Source: Liopterus haemorrhoidalis (Eukaryota > Arthropoda > Insecta > Coleoptera > Dytiscidae). From it: DNA of 64,000 nucleotides. The notes below the pieces were generated by a model. That model worked only from the letters and a program-made list of their open reading frames with translations. It made no database searches and was not told the DNA's origin. A program made the position numbers and the translations under genes. The first letter of the stretch is position 1. The number at the start of each line of letters is the position of its first letter. The stretch is from NCBI GenBank assembly GCA_963971575.1, contig OZ020611.1:203036419-203100418 (forward strand), in the 5' to 3' direction. Of this stretch, positions 32,149 to 43,504 are shown piece by piece.

Positions 32149-33454
32149 CAAGGTGTCTCAAAAGAAATTTTATATTTATTTAGCTTACTGCGTGAACGCA
32201 ACGTATCCGAGGGGCGTGGGGGTTATGTCAATCGGTAGCCTGGCTTTTGGGAATTCAGTCGCTATGGAGCGTTTCTCGGGAGCAGACTGCGCGTTATGCG
32301 TGCGAGAGTTTTACAAAAACGGTGATTCGGCGACTGTAGCGCGTAGAAAATTCTGCAGTATTCGAAGTTTTCGCCACTTAAATGATGCGCCAAGCATTCC
32401 TCTCATTCGACATTGGGTTAAAAAGTTTGAAGAGACTGGTACAACGCTGGATAAATCAAAATCCGGGCGACCTAGGTCATCAAGAACGGTAGAAAACGTG
32501 GAGAATGTTAATCAGTCTGTTCGTGACGACCCGAACCTTTCAATTCGGAAGCGCGCAAGTGCTTTAAATGTGCATAGATCATCATTACATCGTAGTATGC
32601 ACAAAGACCTAAAGCTGCACCCCTACAAAATTCAATTGGTGCAAGAATTAAAGCCCCAAGATGCCAGTCAGAGGCTTAATTTCGTAAATCAGGTGATTGA
32701 GCGATTTTCAACGTTTACCAACATTTTGTTTTCGGGTGAAGCTCATTTTCATCTTAATGGCCACGTAAATAAGCAGAACTGCCGCTACTGGAGTGCAACG
32801 AATCCGAAACGCAAACATCAGAAACCCCTACATTCGCCTAAAGTGACCGTATGGGTTGCGATGTCGGCGCGAGGAATTATCGGCCCTTACTTTTTTGAAG
32901 ACGAAAGGGGGCGTGCAGTTACAGTGAATTCAGAGCGTTATGTGGAGATGTTAGACAGATTCTTGGTACCTGAACTGCAAAACTTTCCTGGCTATAACCA
33001 AAGAACATGGTTCCAACAGGACGGAGCAACTTCACACACGTCCAATATGTCTCTGCCACGTGAAATTTTCTCAGGCAAATTGATCTCCCGGAGAGGTGAC
33101 ATAAATTGGCCTCCCACCCAGTCCAGATTTAACCCCTATGGACTTTTTCCTATGGGATTATCTTAAATCTAAAGTTTACGCCAATAAACCGACTTCACTG
33201 GCGCATTTGAAAGAAAATATCCGTCACGAAATGGCAGCCATCCCTGAGTCCACCTGCCGAGACGTCATAAGTAATTTTACTGTTCGATTAAATGAGTGCC
33301 GAGAACGCGAGGGTCTACATTTAGACGATATTATTTTTAAGAAATAAATCCCCAAAAAGTGTATTTTAATAATTAATAATCATTTGTTCTATATACGGCT
33401 TACTTTTTTTTTTAATCGATCCACTAAATATAAAATTTCTTTTGAGACACCTTG
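32149..33454 (+). mobile_element. DD41D mariner-like element, copy 1
   Basis: Ends CAAGGTGTCTCAAAAGAAAT at both sides (inverted, perfect over about 29 bp). TA duplications 32147-32148 and 33455-33456. Length 1306 bp. Almost identical to 38678-39992. Confidence 0.95.
32225..33347 (+). pseudogene. DD41D transposase, copy 1, frameshifted
   Basis: Likely start is ATG 32225 or the Met of MERFSGAD at 32264; an upstream frame opens at GTG in the terminal repeat and is not a eukaryotic start. HTH regions include VARRKFCSIRSFR and RKRASALNVHRSSLHR. The first catalytic Asp is replaced by Gly (LFSGEAHFHL). The second lies in WFQQDGATSHT. Two codons are missing after SLPR, and a one-base insertion near 33117 shifts the frame before the third Asp block; the last part continues at 33138-33347. 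Confidence 0.9.
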
Positions 33455-33469
33455 TATTACTATTATTTT

Positions 33470-34815
33470 CTACTATACTCTTGGGCCGATATCGCAATTT
33501 GCCTGGGCCGGTTTAGTTGAACCTATCCACCCTTGGTCTCCAGGTTTGTTTTGGTCGCTCACGCCTTTCTTTATCCTGACGATTCCATTCGAGCCATTTC
33601 TTTTCTATATCAGTAGGATCTTTTTTAAGCATATTGTAGCGAGCCCGGTACGTTACTTTACAACGTACCTTTTATTATCAACTAGGTAGCGAGCCTGTGA
33701 TATAATATGGAGTCTGATCTCAAACTGAAATGAGATTCCTGACTAAAGGAGTTCGGGTACTAGGCGTGAGTATTTTTCAGGGTTCATCATTACGATATGT
33801 GAATTAAATGATAGATATTTGTACTTACCAACCGACTGACCAGGCATCTTATAATTAGTCTGGATCTTAGCTGTTCACTTAAGTTCTTAAAGGTGAAGTT
33901 TTACACACATTAAGAAAGACTGTTTAAAATTAATGAATTTGATTTATTAAAAGTAATATTTACAATTAGTTTAAAAGATTAAAATATAGGTAAAAATAAT
34001 AACAAAGTATACAACATATAACAAATAATAGAATCGGATAGACCACCAAAATGCCAACACAGTACCTCTAAGAATTCAACAAATTAGATGTTACTGCTAA
34101 CCGAACCGAATACTGTCTGATTTCCTCTTCAGAGAGATGGAAGTTTTTATAAGTCATTCCTATGCATTTCTAGCAAAAAGGGTTTAAGCATTGTTCAAGG
34201 AGATGCTAGTGTTCAAAGTTATTAAGCACTAACGCCGAATAAATGTCTCCTTGAACAATGAACCATTTAAAAATATATTTCTAAAGATACGTGCTGTAAC
34301 GTAAGGTTTCTAATTTTATTTTATTATCCGCATTCTTAAAGATATTTATTTTAAAATACCCCTTGTAAAAACACTAAAAAACGTTCTTTCAAAGAAATTC
34401 TCGCGACGGGTAGTTTGTGAAATTTTGTCTTTGTCCGGGCGGACTAGTCGATTCGTTGCATTATGATCGATCCAAAATTATGTGCCTTTATTTGTAGTTC
34501 AATAGGTTGTTAGTTGGTTATTTCGCACAGTCTTGTTTATGGTGTTTGGCCAAAATATCTTGCAAATTTGTCTCAAACATTTGTTATTAAATACTTGCTT
34601 TGTTTAACTTTTTAGCCATTCTTCAAATTTCGCATCTGTACAGAAATACAGACTTCACGTTCGTATTAAAAATACGTAGTTTTATTTATGTGCCTAAATG
34701 ACTAGAAGAACAGATGTTCTGTAAAGGGAAAAGGCTAGACGGGATCTATTTATTTTGTGGGCGATATCTAGTTCAATACTACCATTGGTCGACATCACGC
34801 AGCCAAGGTAGTAGA
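33470..34815 (-). pseudogene. LINE ORF2 C-terminal remnant, split by a solo LTR
   Basis: Minus-strand order: YLGCVMSTNGSIELDIAHKI, NRSRLAFS, then broken frames with NNKCLRQICKIFWPNTINK and a WID(H) pair. After the LTR it resumes MLKKDPTDIEKKWLEWNRQD and KERRERPKQTWRPRVDRFN. This is the conserved tail (YLGS..., CLRxIxxIxWP..., W...RRRGRPxxTWRR) of I/RTE-type LINEs. Several stops. No 3' poly(A) was identified. Confidence 0.8.
33635..34460. repeat. Solo LTR, copy 2 (Gypsy-like)
   Basis: It runs TGTAGCGAGCCCGG to ATTCGTTGCA, 826 bp, homologous to 21123-22042. Flanks ATAT (33631-33634) and TTAT (34461-34464) are consistent with a 4-bp duplication carrying one mutation, because joining them restores the LINE reading WIDHMLKK. 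Confidence 0.85.
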
Positions 34816-35440
34816 ACTCTTATCATAATTGGTTCGTATTTTATTCTATCGTAAAAATCTTTTATTTTAACTAAAACACAATTTGTTTACATTGAGATGA
34901 TGAAACTACTACTAATTTATAGCTTCTGGAAAATGTTTATATTTAGTATACAAGTTATTTTTTACGACCTATAAATCTAAAATTACCTTTGACCAAATTA
35001 AGAATCGTTTACATTTTATTACTATATATACATGAATTAATTTGTAATAAAATTGGTTAGTAAAATTCAAACCGTGTTTTAAACTAAAATTAACCTAGTC
35101 AATTCTTTAAGATAAATCGGACTTATAGTTAATGAAGAGAAAATAATATTAATCGCATTAATTCGCCTACTTATTTTAAGGCCGATTTTTACATCCAAAT
35201 TAAGTTCTAATTTTTAATAATTTTAAAAATTTTCATATTTTAAAACACGTTCAGATATATCCGATTTAGCAGTAAAATTAGTGTAAATTAAGCAGAAACT
35301 AAGATGCATAACCTCACTTTCTGCACGAGATTATTTCAATTGCAGTTTTGAAAAACAGTTTACACTCTCCAGAGTCATTGTTTAAGTATATTTGTACTTT
35401 TTAAAATTATAGCCAATGTTTTAAAGGGAACAATTCTACG
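34816..35440. other. No recognisable feature
   Basis: AT-rich DNA. The stretch GATTATTTCAATTGCAG-like to TTTAAAACACG near 35230-35340 has a diverged reverse counterpart near 37240-37410 (AAAACACGATTTAAATAATC, CTCGTGCAGAAAGTGAGGTT), so these may be the flanks of one older repeat. Confidence 0.45.
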
Positions 35441-35448
35441 CATATATA

Positions 35449-35757
35449 CAGAGCCGCAGTAAGGAAAACTGGCGCAGTAAGGAAACTGGGGCAAAGCCGT
35501 GTTTTGGCGCCCTTGGCAAATAAAAGCAAGGTTCTCACCTCTCGAAATTTAAGTGATGAGCAAAAAAAAAGGTCCTCACCTCCCAAAATCCAAGTAACGA
35601 GCAAAAAAAAAAGGTCCTCACCTCCCAAAATCCAAGTAACGAGCAAAAAAAAAGGTCCTCGCCTTCGTAATGCCGCCCCTTAATCAAGCCCGTCAGCCCT
35701 TTTCCTTACTGTGCCCAGGGCCGTCGCCCCCCTCCGCCCCCTTTTACTGCGGCTCTG
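35449..35757. mobile_element. hAT MITE with 42-bp minisatellite, 309 bp
   Basis: Ends CAGAGCCGCAGTAAGG and, complemented, CAGAGCCGCAGTAAAAGG. A perfect 8-bp duplication CATATATA occurs at 35441-35448 and 35758-35765. Inside are about three units of AAAAAAGGTCCTCACCTCCC ... CAAGTAACGAGC. It also contains TTTTGGCGCCCTTGG, shared with 44821-45086. Confidence 0.9.
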
Positions 35758-35884
35758 CATATATATCTCCATAATCACAATATATTCACATATATAACAC
35801 AACTATCAAAATTAACGTTTTCTTCCAGGATTTTGATTGGTTCAAATTAATGTTTTCTACTAATATTATAATAGGCTATAAAAA

Positions 35885-37205
35885 ATATAAGTGAAGTGTG
35901 AATTTTCACACATTACAGGGTTTTGTAGGTATATAATAAGTGTAAGAAGCCAACATAATACTGGATGTATAGGTATATTTATCACATCTACAAATACAAA
36001 TACACATATACAAATCAACAGTTTTTTTGATAATGACTTTTATTCGTTATTTGAGAACTAAGAGCTTCCATTTAATTTTTTTAAACAAAATTTAAATAAT
36101 TTGTCCAATATCCCAGCGTTTTTTCGGCATTTGCTTCGTATTCAAGTCTTCATTAGATTAATAAGAAATATTTTACAGTGTAGAGTGTAGTGTGGTGTGA
36201 TGTGAGAAACTCGCAAGTTCGCAACTATTAAAAAAAAATATTATTTTTTAAATATTTTTAATTCCAAAAAAATCCATAACATTATTAGGGGGAAGATTTA
36301 CTATATCCCACTGAACATAACCTTATTCTAGCTAAACTATTCTAACATAACTAGTATTCAAGCTAAAGCATAATCTTGCCTAGCCTAACCTAACGTAACT
36401 TACGATATAATTTAACCATGAATTTAAAAAAAAAATGTCTAAAACACAAAAACTGCCATATTTTTCAAAAACACAATCTAATCAGAAATTCCTCTCGTAC
36501 GTTTCCGGTTCAGATATACATTACCTATAATTTTTTCAGATTTTTAGTTTAACCCCTTTGGGTAAAAGGGTGCGAGACAAGAACTTTTGCACATTTTTTG
36601 TTAAATTCGTGTTAAAACAACATTTCAAAAAACTTATATCGTTCCTTAATCTACATCTTAAGAGCTTTCTTTTGATACCACACAATACATTTTTTTTTCA
36701 TTTTTTTTTTTTTTTTATCAACGATACAAAAAATTACATTTTTCTTAACTTATCTGATTCAAAATTCCTGTTGAACTATTTCGGTTCCCAGAAATGTTCA
36801 TTACCGAGATTTTTTTCAGATTTTTAGATCAATCCCTTTTGGAGATAGGGTGGGGGATAAAAAAATGTGTCAAAAGTTTTTTTACACATTTTTGGCAAAA
36901 ATCAAATAAAAAAAAAAAATACACACATTAAGAGGTTTCATATGGTATGCCACTAAAATTTTAAAAAAATATTTATTTTTTTATTAAATATATATTTGTT
37001 TATATTTATTGCGAGATGTGTTTTTTTGAACTCTGAGTATTTTTCCTATATGTGGGTCAAAAAGTTGTATAAGCATGTCAAATTTCAACTTTCTACGTTA
37101 AGCTGTTTGGCTACAATTTCTACCGTACAGACAGACAAACAGACAGACACATGAGTGACGTTATAAGGGTTTTTTGGTGGTCATACCTACAAAACCCTAA
37201 AAACT
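35885..37205 (-). repeat. Dispersed Helentron/HINE-like repeat, copy 7 (both ends present)
   Basis: In element sense it starts AGGGTTTTGTAGGTATGACC (37203 downward), with a short (TCTG)n tract (37128-37148) and the body. It ends ACCTACAAAACCCTGTAATG plus GTGTGAAAATTCACAC (35890-35940). About 1.3 kb. No tRNA-like module was seen. It aligns with 49143-50345 in the other orientation, including AATACGAAGCAAAT and CATCCAGTATTATG. Confidence 0.7.
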
Positions 37206-37780
37206 ACAAATAGCCTTAGACAATGACGATTGAGCGTGTAAAATATTTTTCAAAAACACGATTTAAATAATCTCGTGCAGAAAGTGAGGTTACACATCTT
37301 CATTTGTGCTTAATGTAACTTATTTAACTGGCAAATCAAACGTATCTGAACACTATTTTGAGTTTTAAAAATTTTACAAATTTTAAAAATATCTAAAAAA
37401 TAGATTAATGCTTAATTTGGATGTCTAAATGAGCCTTCACCCGAAACTATTTGTATATAGTTGTAAGGTTGATTGTATTCTAATAAAATCTGTAGTTGAT
37501 AAAAAATCTTTTCCTCTTGCGAAAATATTTACACAGGTTTCGATTTAGACACGGTTTGCAAATCATTTTGCTTTAAATGTTCTATTTGGTGTGAAAAAGG
37601 ACTGGGAAGTAAATATTTAAAATTATCACACCAGACAATGATGCCGCGATTTGGACGAGGGTCCGAGAAATTTATTACGTATTTATAATTTATGTATATG
37701 CGAGACGATCGTTTCAGGGTAGAACATTCTAACCGATGTATTATATAATTTATTCATAGGATACTGTCTATAGTATATAT
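37206..37780. other. No recognisable gene
   Basis: AT-rich DNA; the first 200 bp appear to be the other flank of the older repeat noted at 34816-35440. Confidence 0.45.
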
Positions 37781-37781
37781 A

Positions 37782-38669
37782 TTAGGTGTACCGGAAAACT
37801 TTTTCGTTTTTATTATTAGTGCAGTATGCGAACTAGTCACGACTTTGATGTTTTTATTCGTTGAATTAAACAGACGTCTTTTGCGTTTTGATTAAACTCT
37901 GTAATCTTGAGTAGCTAATTATTGTTTTCGTTTAATTTTAAACCATTGCATTTTAAAATGGCGGAAAAATGTTCATCAAAACATTTTTTATGCTGTTTAA
38001 TGTTGTATGAGTACCATAAAAAAAATCTGCTACAGTTGCTACATAAAACATTTGCACTGTTTATGGTGATAAACTAAGTGTACGTACATGTCAACAGTGG
38101 TTTAAAAAATTTAAATCAGAAAATAAATGCTTGAATGATGAACTTCGATCTGAAAGACCCTATAAAGGAATAATTTATTATGAGATGTTAAAACCGGGGT
38201 AAAGTGTTAATTCTAATTTCTACTGTGAACAATTGGATCGACTGAATCAGAACTTGACCAGAAATCGGCCAGAAATTGCGAATAGAAGAGAAAATATTCT
38301 TCAAGGCGACAATGCCTGACCTCATTCATCAAAAAAAGACACGTGAAGAAAAATCCGAGCTTGATTGGGAGGTTCTAACACACCCACCCTACTCACCAGA
38401 CATTTCACCCTCTGACTATCCTTTATTTCGGTCACTGGAATACTTTTTAAGTCAAGATATGAACCATATTAAAATAAGCCTTGAACAATTTTTTCCTTAA
38501 AAAAATCAGGAATTTTATAAATCGGGAATATTTTCTCTTCCTGATAAATGGCAGGAGTGTTATAGATCACAATGGTAACTATTTTACTGAATAAAGTACT
38601 TTTTTTTCTGTCGATTTGTTTCTATTTTAATAATACTAAATAAACGAAAAAACTTTCCGGTACACCTAA
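37782..38669 (+). mobile_element. Internally deleted mariner, 888 bp
   Basis: Ends TTAGGTGTACCGGAAAACTT and, complemented, TTAGGTGTACCGGAAAGTTT. TA flanks at 37780-37781 and 38670-38671. The TATATATA on its right was used as target by the DD41D copy that starts 9 bp later. Confidence 0.85.
37958..38594 (+). pseudogene. mariner transposase, internally deleted
   Basis: Starts MAEKCSSKHFLCCLMLYEYH, then by frameshift SATVATKNICTVYGD, CQQWFKKFKSENKCLND and LRSERP. A deletion joins this to KGIIYYEMLKPG and a stop, then ILQGDNA (second Asp), LDWEVLTHPPYSPDISPSDY (third Asp) and KSGIFSLPDKWQEC, ending at TAA 38592-38594. The first Asp block is absent. Confidence 0.8.
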
Positions 38670-38677
38670 TATATATA

Positions 38678-39992
38678 CAAGGTGTCTCAAAAGAAATTTT
38701 ATATTTATTTAGCTTACTGCGTGAACGCAACGTATCGGAGGGGCGCGGGGGTTATGTCAATCGGTAGCCTGGCTCTTGGGAATTCAGTCGCTATGGAGCG
38801 TTTCTCGGGAGCAGACCGCGCGTTATGCGTGCGAGATTTTTACAAAAACGGTGATTCGGCGACTGTAGCGCGTAGAAAATTCTGCAGTATTCGAGGTTTT
38901 CGCCACTTAAATGATGCGCCAAGCATTCCTCTCATTCGACATTGGGTTAAAAAGTTTGAAGAGACTGGTACAACGCTGGATAAATCAAAATCCGGGCGAC
39001 CTAGGTCATCAAGAACGGTAGAAAACGTGGAGAATGTTAATCAGTCTGTTCGTGACGACCCGAACCTTTCAATTCGGAAGCGCGCAAGTGCTTTAAGTGT
39101 GCATAGATCATCATTACATCGCATTATGCACAAAGACCTAAAGCTGCACCCCTACAAAATTCAATTGGTGCAAGAATTAAAGCCCCAAGATGCCAGTCAG
39201 TGCTTAATTTCGTAAATCAGGTGATTGAGCGATTTTCAACGTTTACCAACATTTTGTTTTCGGATGAAGCTCATTTTCATCTTAATGGCCACGTAAATAA
39301 GCAGAACTGCCGCTACTGGAGTGCAACGAATCCGAAACGCAAACATCAGAAACCCCTACATTCGCCTAAAGTGACCGTATGGGCTGCGATGTTGGCGCGA
39401 GGAATTATCGGCCCTTACTTTTTTGAAGACGAAAGGGGGCGTGCAGTTACAGTGAATTCAGAGCGTTATGTGGAGATGTTAGACAACTTCTTGGTACCTG
39501 AACTGCAAAACTTTCCTGGCTATAACCAAAGAACATGGTTCCAACAGGACGGAGCAACATCACACACGTCCAATATGTCTCTGCCACGTGTTCGTGAAAT
39601 TTTCTCAGGCAAATTGATCTCCCGGAGAGGTGACATAAATTGGCCTCCACGCAGTCCAGATTTAACCCCTATGGACTTTTTCCTATGGGGTTATCTTAAA
39701 TCTAAAGTTTACGCCAATAAACCGACTTCACTGGCGCATTTGAAAGAAAATATCCGTCACGAAATGGCAGCCATCCCTGAGTCCACCTGCCGAGACGTCA
39801 TAAGTAATTTTACTGTTCGATTAAATGAGTGCCGAGAACGCGTGGGTAGACGATAGATTTAGACGATATTATTTTTAAGAAATAAATCCCCAAAAAGTGT
39901 ATTTTAATAATTAATAAACATTTTTTCTATATACGGCTTACTTTTTTTTTTAATCGATCCACTAAATATAAAATTTCTTTTGAGACACCTTG
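38678..39992 (+). mobile_element. DD41D mariner-like element, copy 2
   Basis: Same inverted ends as copy 1 (CAAGGTGTCTCAAAAGAAAT). TA duplications at 38676-38677 and 39993-39994. Length 1315 bp. It inserted in the TA run immediately right of the mariner at 37782-38669. Confidence 0.95.
38754..39856 (+). pseudogene. DD41D transposase, copy 2, one frameshift
   Basis: From ATG 38754 (or 38793) the frame runs to a TAA after SQCLIS, where one base is lost relative to copy 1 (near 39200). It then continues in a new frame from 39200 to 39856. Catalytic residues look intact: FSDEAHFHL, WFQQDGATSHT and SPDLTPMDFF. By my count 41 residues separate the last two Asp residues, the spacing of rosa/Visitor-type elements. 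The C-terminus is altered (RERVGRR then stop) relative to copy 1. Confidence 0.9.
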
Positions 39993-39994
39993 TA

Positions 39995-40319
39995 TATACA
40001 ACTTCAATCATTATTTATTACCACTTCAGACCTCCAAAAGTATAAATCGGGTTCTGATGACAAGCGATTTTTTTTGTGACCCAATTATTAAGCTCAAAGC
40101 GAGAGGAATGACTATTTTAAGGACCTTGAGAAATCCGTCGTTCGAAATGGTATAAGGACACTAGACTATCGCTGAACTAAAGCTATATCGCTGATCTAAA
40201 AAAATCATCAGTTCTGGTTCGACAACCCTTTCTGGAGAATTGCTTTGTCGAAGATACTTCATACGGAAAGTCGTACGAAATAAAAATAATAATAAATTAT
40301 GTTAAAAGTATTTCAAATC
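39995..40319. other. No recognisable feature
   Basis: AT-rich DNA between a DD41D element and a LINE tail. Nothing coding or paired was seen. Confidence 0.5.
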
Positions 40320-40462
40320 GGTTCGGATGTTGGCAATCATGCTGGTAATTTTCATTTTATCTACAGCTCCCCAGATAAGATCTATTGCGGTATTAGAAAA
40401 CCATTGACGCAGATTCTGCAACCATGATATACGAGGTCGCCCTAGTCCTCTTCGGCCATATA

Positions 40463-40863
40463 CAGTCTGTTTCAAACGCTTAGGGGGAACTAAATGGGAA
40501 TTTCGTTCTTTTAGGTTGTCACGACAAGGGACCTTGCTTGGGTTATTTCATTTTTCACGTTGGAATGTCAAAATTAAACAATGAAACCATGGAAACGAAT
40601 GACCTTTGTCAAAATTAAATTATTATTTTTTATATATTTTAATGACAAAAAAATAAATAAATGGGAAATTTGTATTAAGAATGACACAAAAAATCAAAAT
40701 ATAAAGAAAATGACATTTTAAAATGATATTAACCTTAACCAAAAAATGTTTATTGTAAGTATGATTTACAAAGCTTAAACAAAACGGCCGAAAAGCACGA
40801 TTTAAGCGATGAAAGTAACTAAATTGCAAAATCTAGTTCCGCCTAACCGTTTGGAACAGACTG
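40463..40863. mobile_element. 401-bp TA-target MITE
   Basis: Ends CAGTCTGTTTCAAACGCTTA and, complemented, CAGTCTGTTCCAAACGGTTA, extending to GGCGGAACTA. TA flanks at 40461-40462 and 40864-40865. The interior frame at 40623-40829 is not recognised. Confidence 0.85.
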
Positions 40864-40919
40864 TACCTTGCCTTGCAATATTAGTTGCAGCAAGTCGTAC
40901 CTATCGCTGTTTCCCTTTA

Positions 40920-42208
40920 CCAGGTCTACAAGTATGAAATGCGGATTTTTTTTAAACTTGTCGCGCAAACAGAGTGTATAGTTCAAAGTTTCAACACATA
41001 TGGCGTTTTGTTAAGTTATCATTAAGTGTCAAATGCGTATAGGTTATAATTTGAAAAGTGATCATATAGTTTTGTTTTACTGTGTTAAAAATGTAAAATT
41101 TTGGGCCAAATAAAGAGCATTCGCGGACAGTACTACTATTTTGTTTTCATTTGAAAAAAACTGCTGCTGAATCATACCGACTGCTTCGAGAAGCTTATGG
41201 TGAATATGCTCCATCGCAAGATACGTCTGAACGATGGTTTCGGCGTTTAAAAAGTGGTGTTTGATCTTACAGACAAAGAACATGGAAAACCTCCAAAAAA
41301 ATATGAAGATACAAAATTGGAAACATTGCTACAGGAAGACGATAGTCAATTACAAAAACAACTAGCAGAGCAGTTAGGCGTTAGTCAACAAGCTGTTTCC
41401 AATCGCCTACGAGAGATGGGTAAGATCCAGAAAGTCGGCAGATGGGTTCCACATGCATTGAATGAGAGGCAAATGGAAAAACGCAAAAACACTTGTGAAA
41501 TTTTGCTTGCACGATACAAAACAAAGTCATTTTTGCATCGTATCATTACTGGCGATGAAAAATGGATTCATTTTGAAAATCCCAAACGTAAAAAATCATG
41601 GGTGAACCCAGGCTCACCATCCACATCAACTGCAAGACCGAATCACTTTGGCAAAAAGACAATGCTCTGTACTTGGTGGGACCAAAAGTGTGTGGTCTAT
41701 TATGAATTGTTAAAACCTGGTGAAACAGTTAATACCCAACGCTACCAACAACAACTGATCGAATTGAACCATTCGCTGCTCATAAAACGACCAGAATACG
41801 AAAGAAGACAGCACAAGGTAATCTTTCTTCACGTTAACGCTCCATCACATAAGGCAAAAGCAGTTTGCAACACATTGGAGGCACTCAAGTGGGAAGTGCT
41901 ACCCCATGCCGCTTACTCACCAGACTTGGCCCCTTCAGATTACCACTTGTTCGCATCGATGGGTCACGCACTTGCCGAGCAGCACTTTTGTTCATATGAA
42001 AATGTGAAAGAATGGCTAGATGAATGGTTTGCGGGGAAAAGGGGAAGAGTTCAACTGGCGAGGTATTCACAAATTGCTTGAAATATGGGAAAAATGTATA
42101 ACTTCTAATGGAGCATACTTTGAATAAATAAACTTTTACTGTTCTTTTGAGTTTAATGTGTTTTATTAAAAAAAAAAAAAAATCCGCATTTCATACTTGT
42201 AGACCTGG
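40920..42208 (+). mobile_element. Mos1-like mariner (mauritiana type), full length
   Basis: Ends CCAGGTCTACAAGTATGAAA at both sides, inverted over about 28 bp. TA flanks at 40918-40919 and 42209-42210. The 1289-bp length is close to Mos1. It inserted into the LINE tail. Confidence 0.95.
41091..42127 (+). pseudogene. Mos1-like transposase, dead
   Basis: ATG at 41091 is followed directly by TAA. The HTH reads FHLKKTAAESYRLLREAYGE, and a frameshift occurs near 41260 (KSG/VFDLTDKEHGKPP). From there 275 codons are open: QLAEQLGVSQQAVSNRLREM, first Asp in ITGDEKWIHF, second Asp changed to Val (FLHVNAPSH), third in YSPDLAPSDYHLF. A late frameshift (near 42035) gives the wrong C-terminus before NGAYFE and TAA 42125-42127. 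Confidence 0.95.
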
Positions 42209-42320
42209 TATATGTTCGAGGTATTCGAGTTTTCACCGTAAACAACATTTCTGATTCATTTCCCATTTTGTCCAGGATCTTCTTGTTAGATTTGTTAATT
42301 TTCGTAACTAGCGACTATTA

Positions 42321-43390
42321 AATTTGATGATCTGCATGATTGTTTAGATGGCACATGCATATTTTTTGGAGTTCAGAGCGATTATGTATGTTGAAAATGA
42401 ATTCCAATCTATTTATAACAAAATAGTATTACATCAGGTCGCGAATTTTTAAAATTTTCCTCGTATTTTAAAACTAGTAAACGGTGGCTTGAAATATTCT
42501 GGTTGAATAGTCACGTGAAAAGTAAGCATTGTCAAATCTGATCTACTCATGAACCTTGTATAACACAAAACCTTTACAGTAAAAACTAGACGTAATAAAA
42601 GAGAAAACGAGTGATAGTGAACATAATCCGATAAAAAGTTTATTAGCTTCAGTATCCTTGGCCACGTTACAATACAATACAAACATTACCGCAACAGTAA
42701 TTCAACGACATTGCTCTTTTAACTACAACCTACGAAATGTGACAATCGTATTTATAGACAACCCATAAAACTCGTCACTTATTAATAAAAAAATATTGAC
42801 TTTTACGAGTAAACTTGTAAAGTTCATCACATTGATTAGTTTTGTCATATGATAGTGAATAGTTTGTTGTTTTACTGTATCAAAGACGCATATGTTAGTT
42901 TATATTTTAACATTCTCAGTGTTGCCAACGTACACAACATTAACATATCAAAGGTAAATGTAATGTGTTTTCATAAGTTTCATTATTAATTAAAAATTTA
43001 GACATATCTTTATAGGTTAGGTGAGTTATAAATATATATTAAGAAAAATATTCTATTTTTGGTAACGCATGAGCGACTAGGACAATCGCTCAGGGCATCA
43101 CACTTTCTGGCATCCCGCATTTGCACAATATACAGTGCAAAATAGTTAATGAAATACAGTCTGCGCTCACTTACTCAGGGCCCCGCAAATATGAATTACA
43201 GTCAGTGATCACTTGCACAGGGTTCCGCAAAGTTTGCGGTCGGTTCTATAAAAGAGAAGGTTTTATCTTTATTCCTATCAACTTATAAGATAGCCGACCG
43301 GCTAGTGTTTCTGCTATCTCGACATTTTTCAGTTCTCGAGAAATGAAAATTAGACTTATTAAAAATAATTATTAGAATATACCTAGTAGG
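42321..43390. other. No recognisable gene; one GC-richer patch
   Basis: AT-rich. 43080-43250 has diverged direct repeats around CGCTCAGGGCATCAC, CACTTACTCAGGGCCCCGCA and CACTTGCACAGGGTTCCGCA. Nothing coding was identified. Confidence 0.4.
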
Positions 43391-43504
43391 GACATAAATA
43401 CTGTTACAAATATTTTATGAAATAAAATGAAAACTACAATTAAGTTTTTTACTAAATTTTATTGTCATTTGTACTTATACATAAGTTATTCATAATTGGT
43501 ATAA

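Larger units (their letters stand above)
40320..42320 (-). pseudogene. LINE ORF2 C-terminal remnant with two nested DNA transposons
   Basis: Minus strand: KKILDKMGNESEMLFTVKTR before the Mos1-like insertion, then YDLLQLILQGK, then after a second insertion YGRRGLGRPRISWLQNLRQW, FSNTAIDLIWGAVDKMKITS and MIANIRTD. Removing the two elements restores a continuous LINE tail of the type RYxLLQLILQGKxxGKRGxGRRRxSWLxNLRxW. It is not the same copy as 33470-34815. Confidence 0.8.

Noticed and set aside
32153..32224. GTG-initiated N-terminal extension of the DD41D transposase (also at 38682)
   Set aside because: It begins inside the terminal inverted repeat with a non-ATG codon. ATG at 32225/38754 or the MERFSGAD Met is more plausible.
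36558..36827. 89-codon open frame
   Set aside because: Falls in the body of a dispersed repeat; F/L-rich low complexity with no counterpart in other copies.
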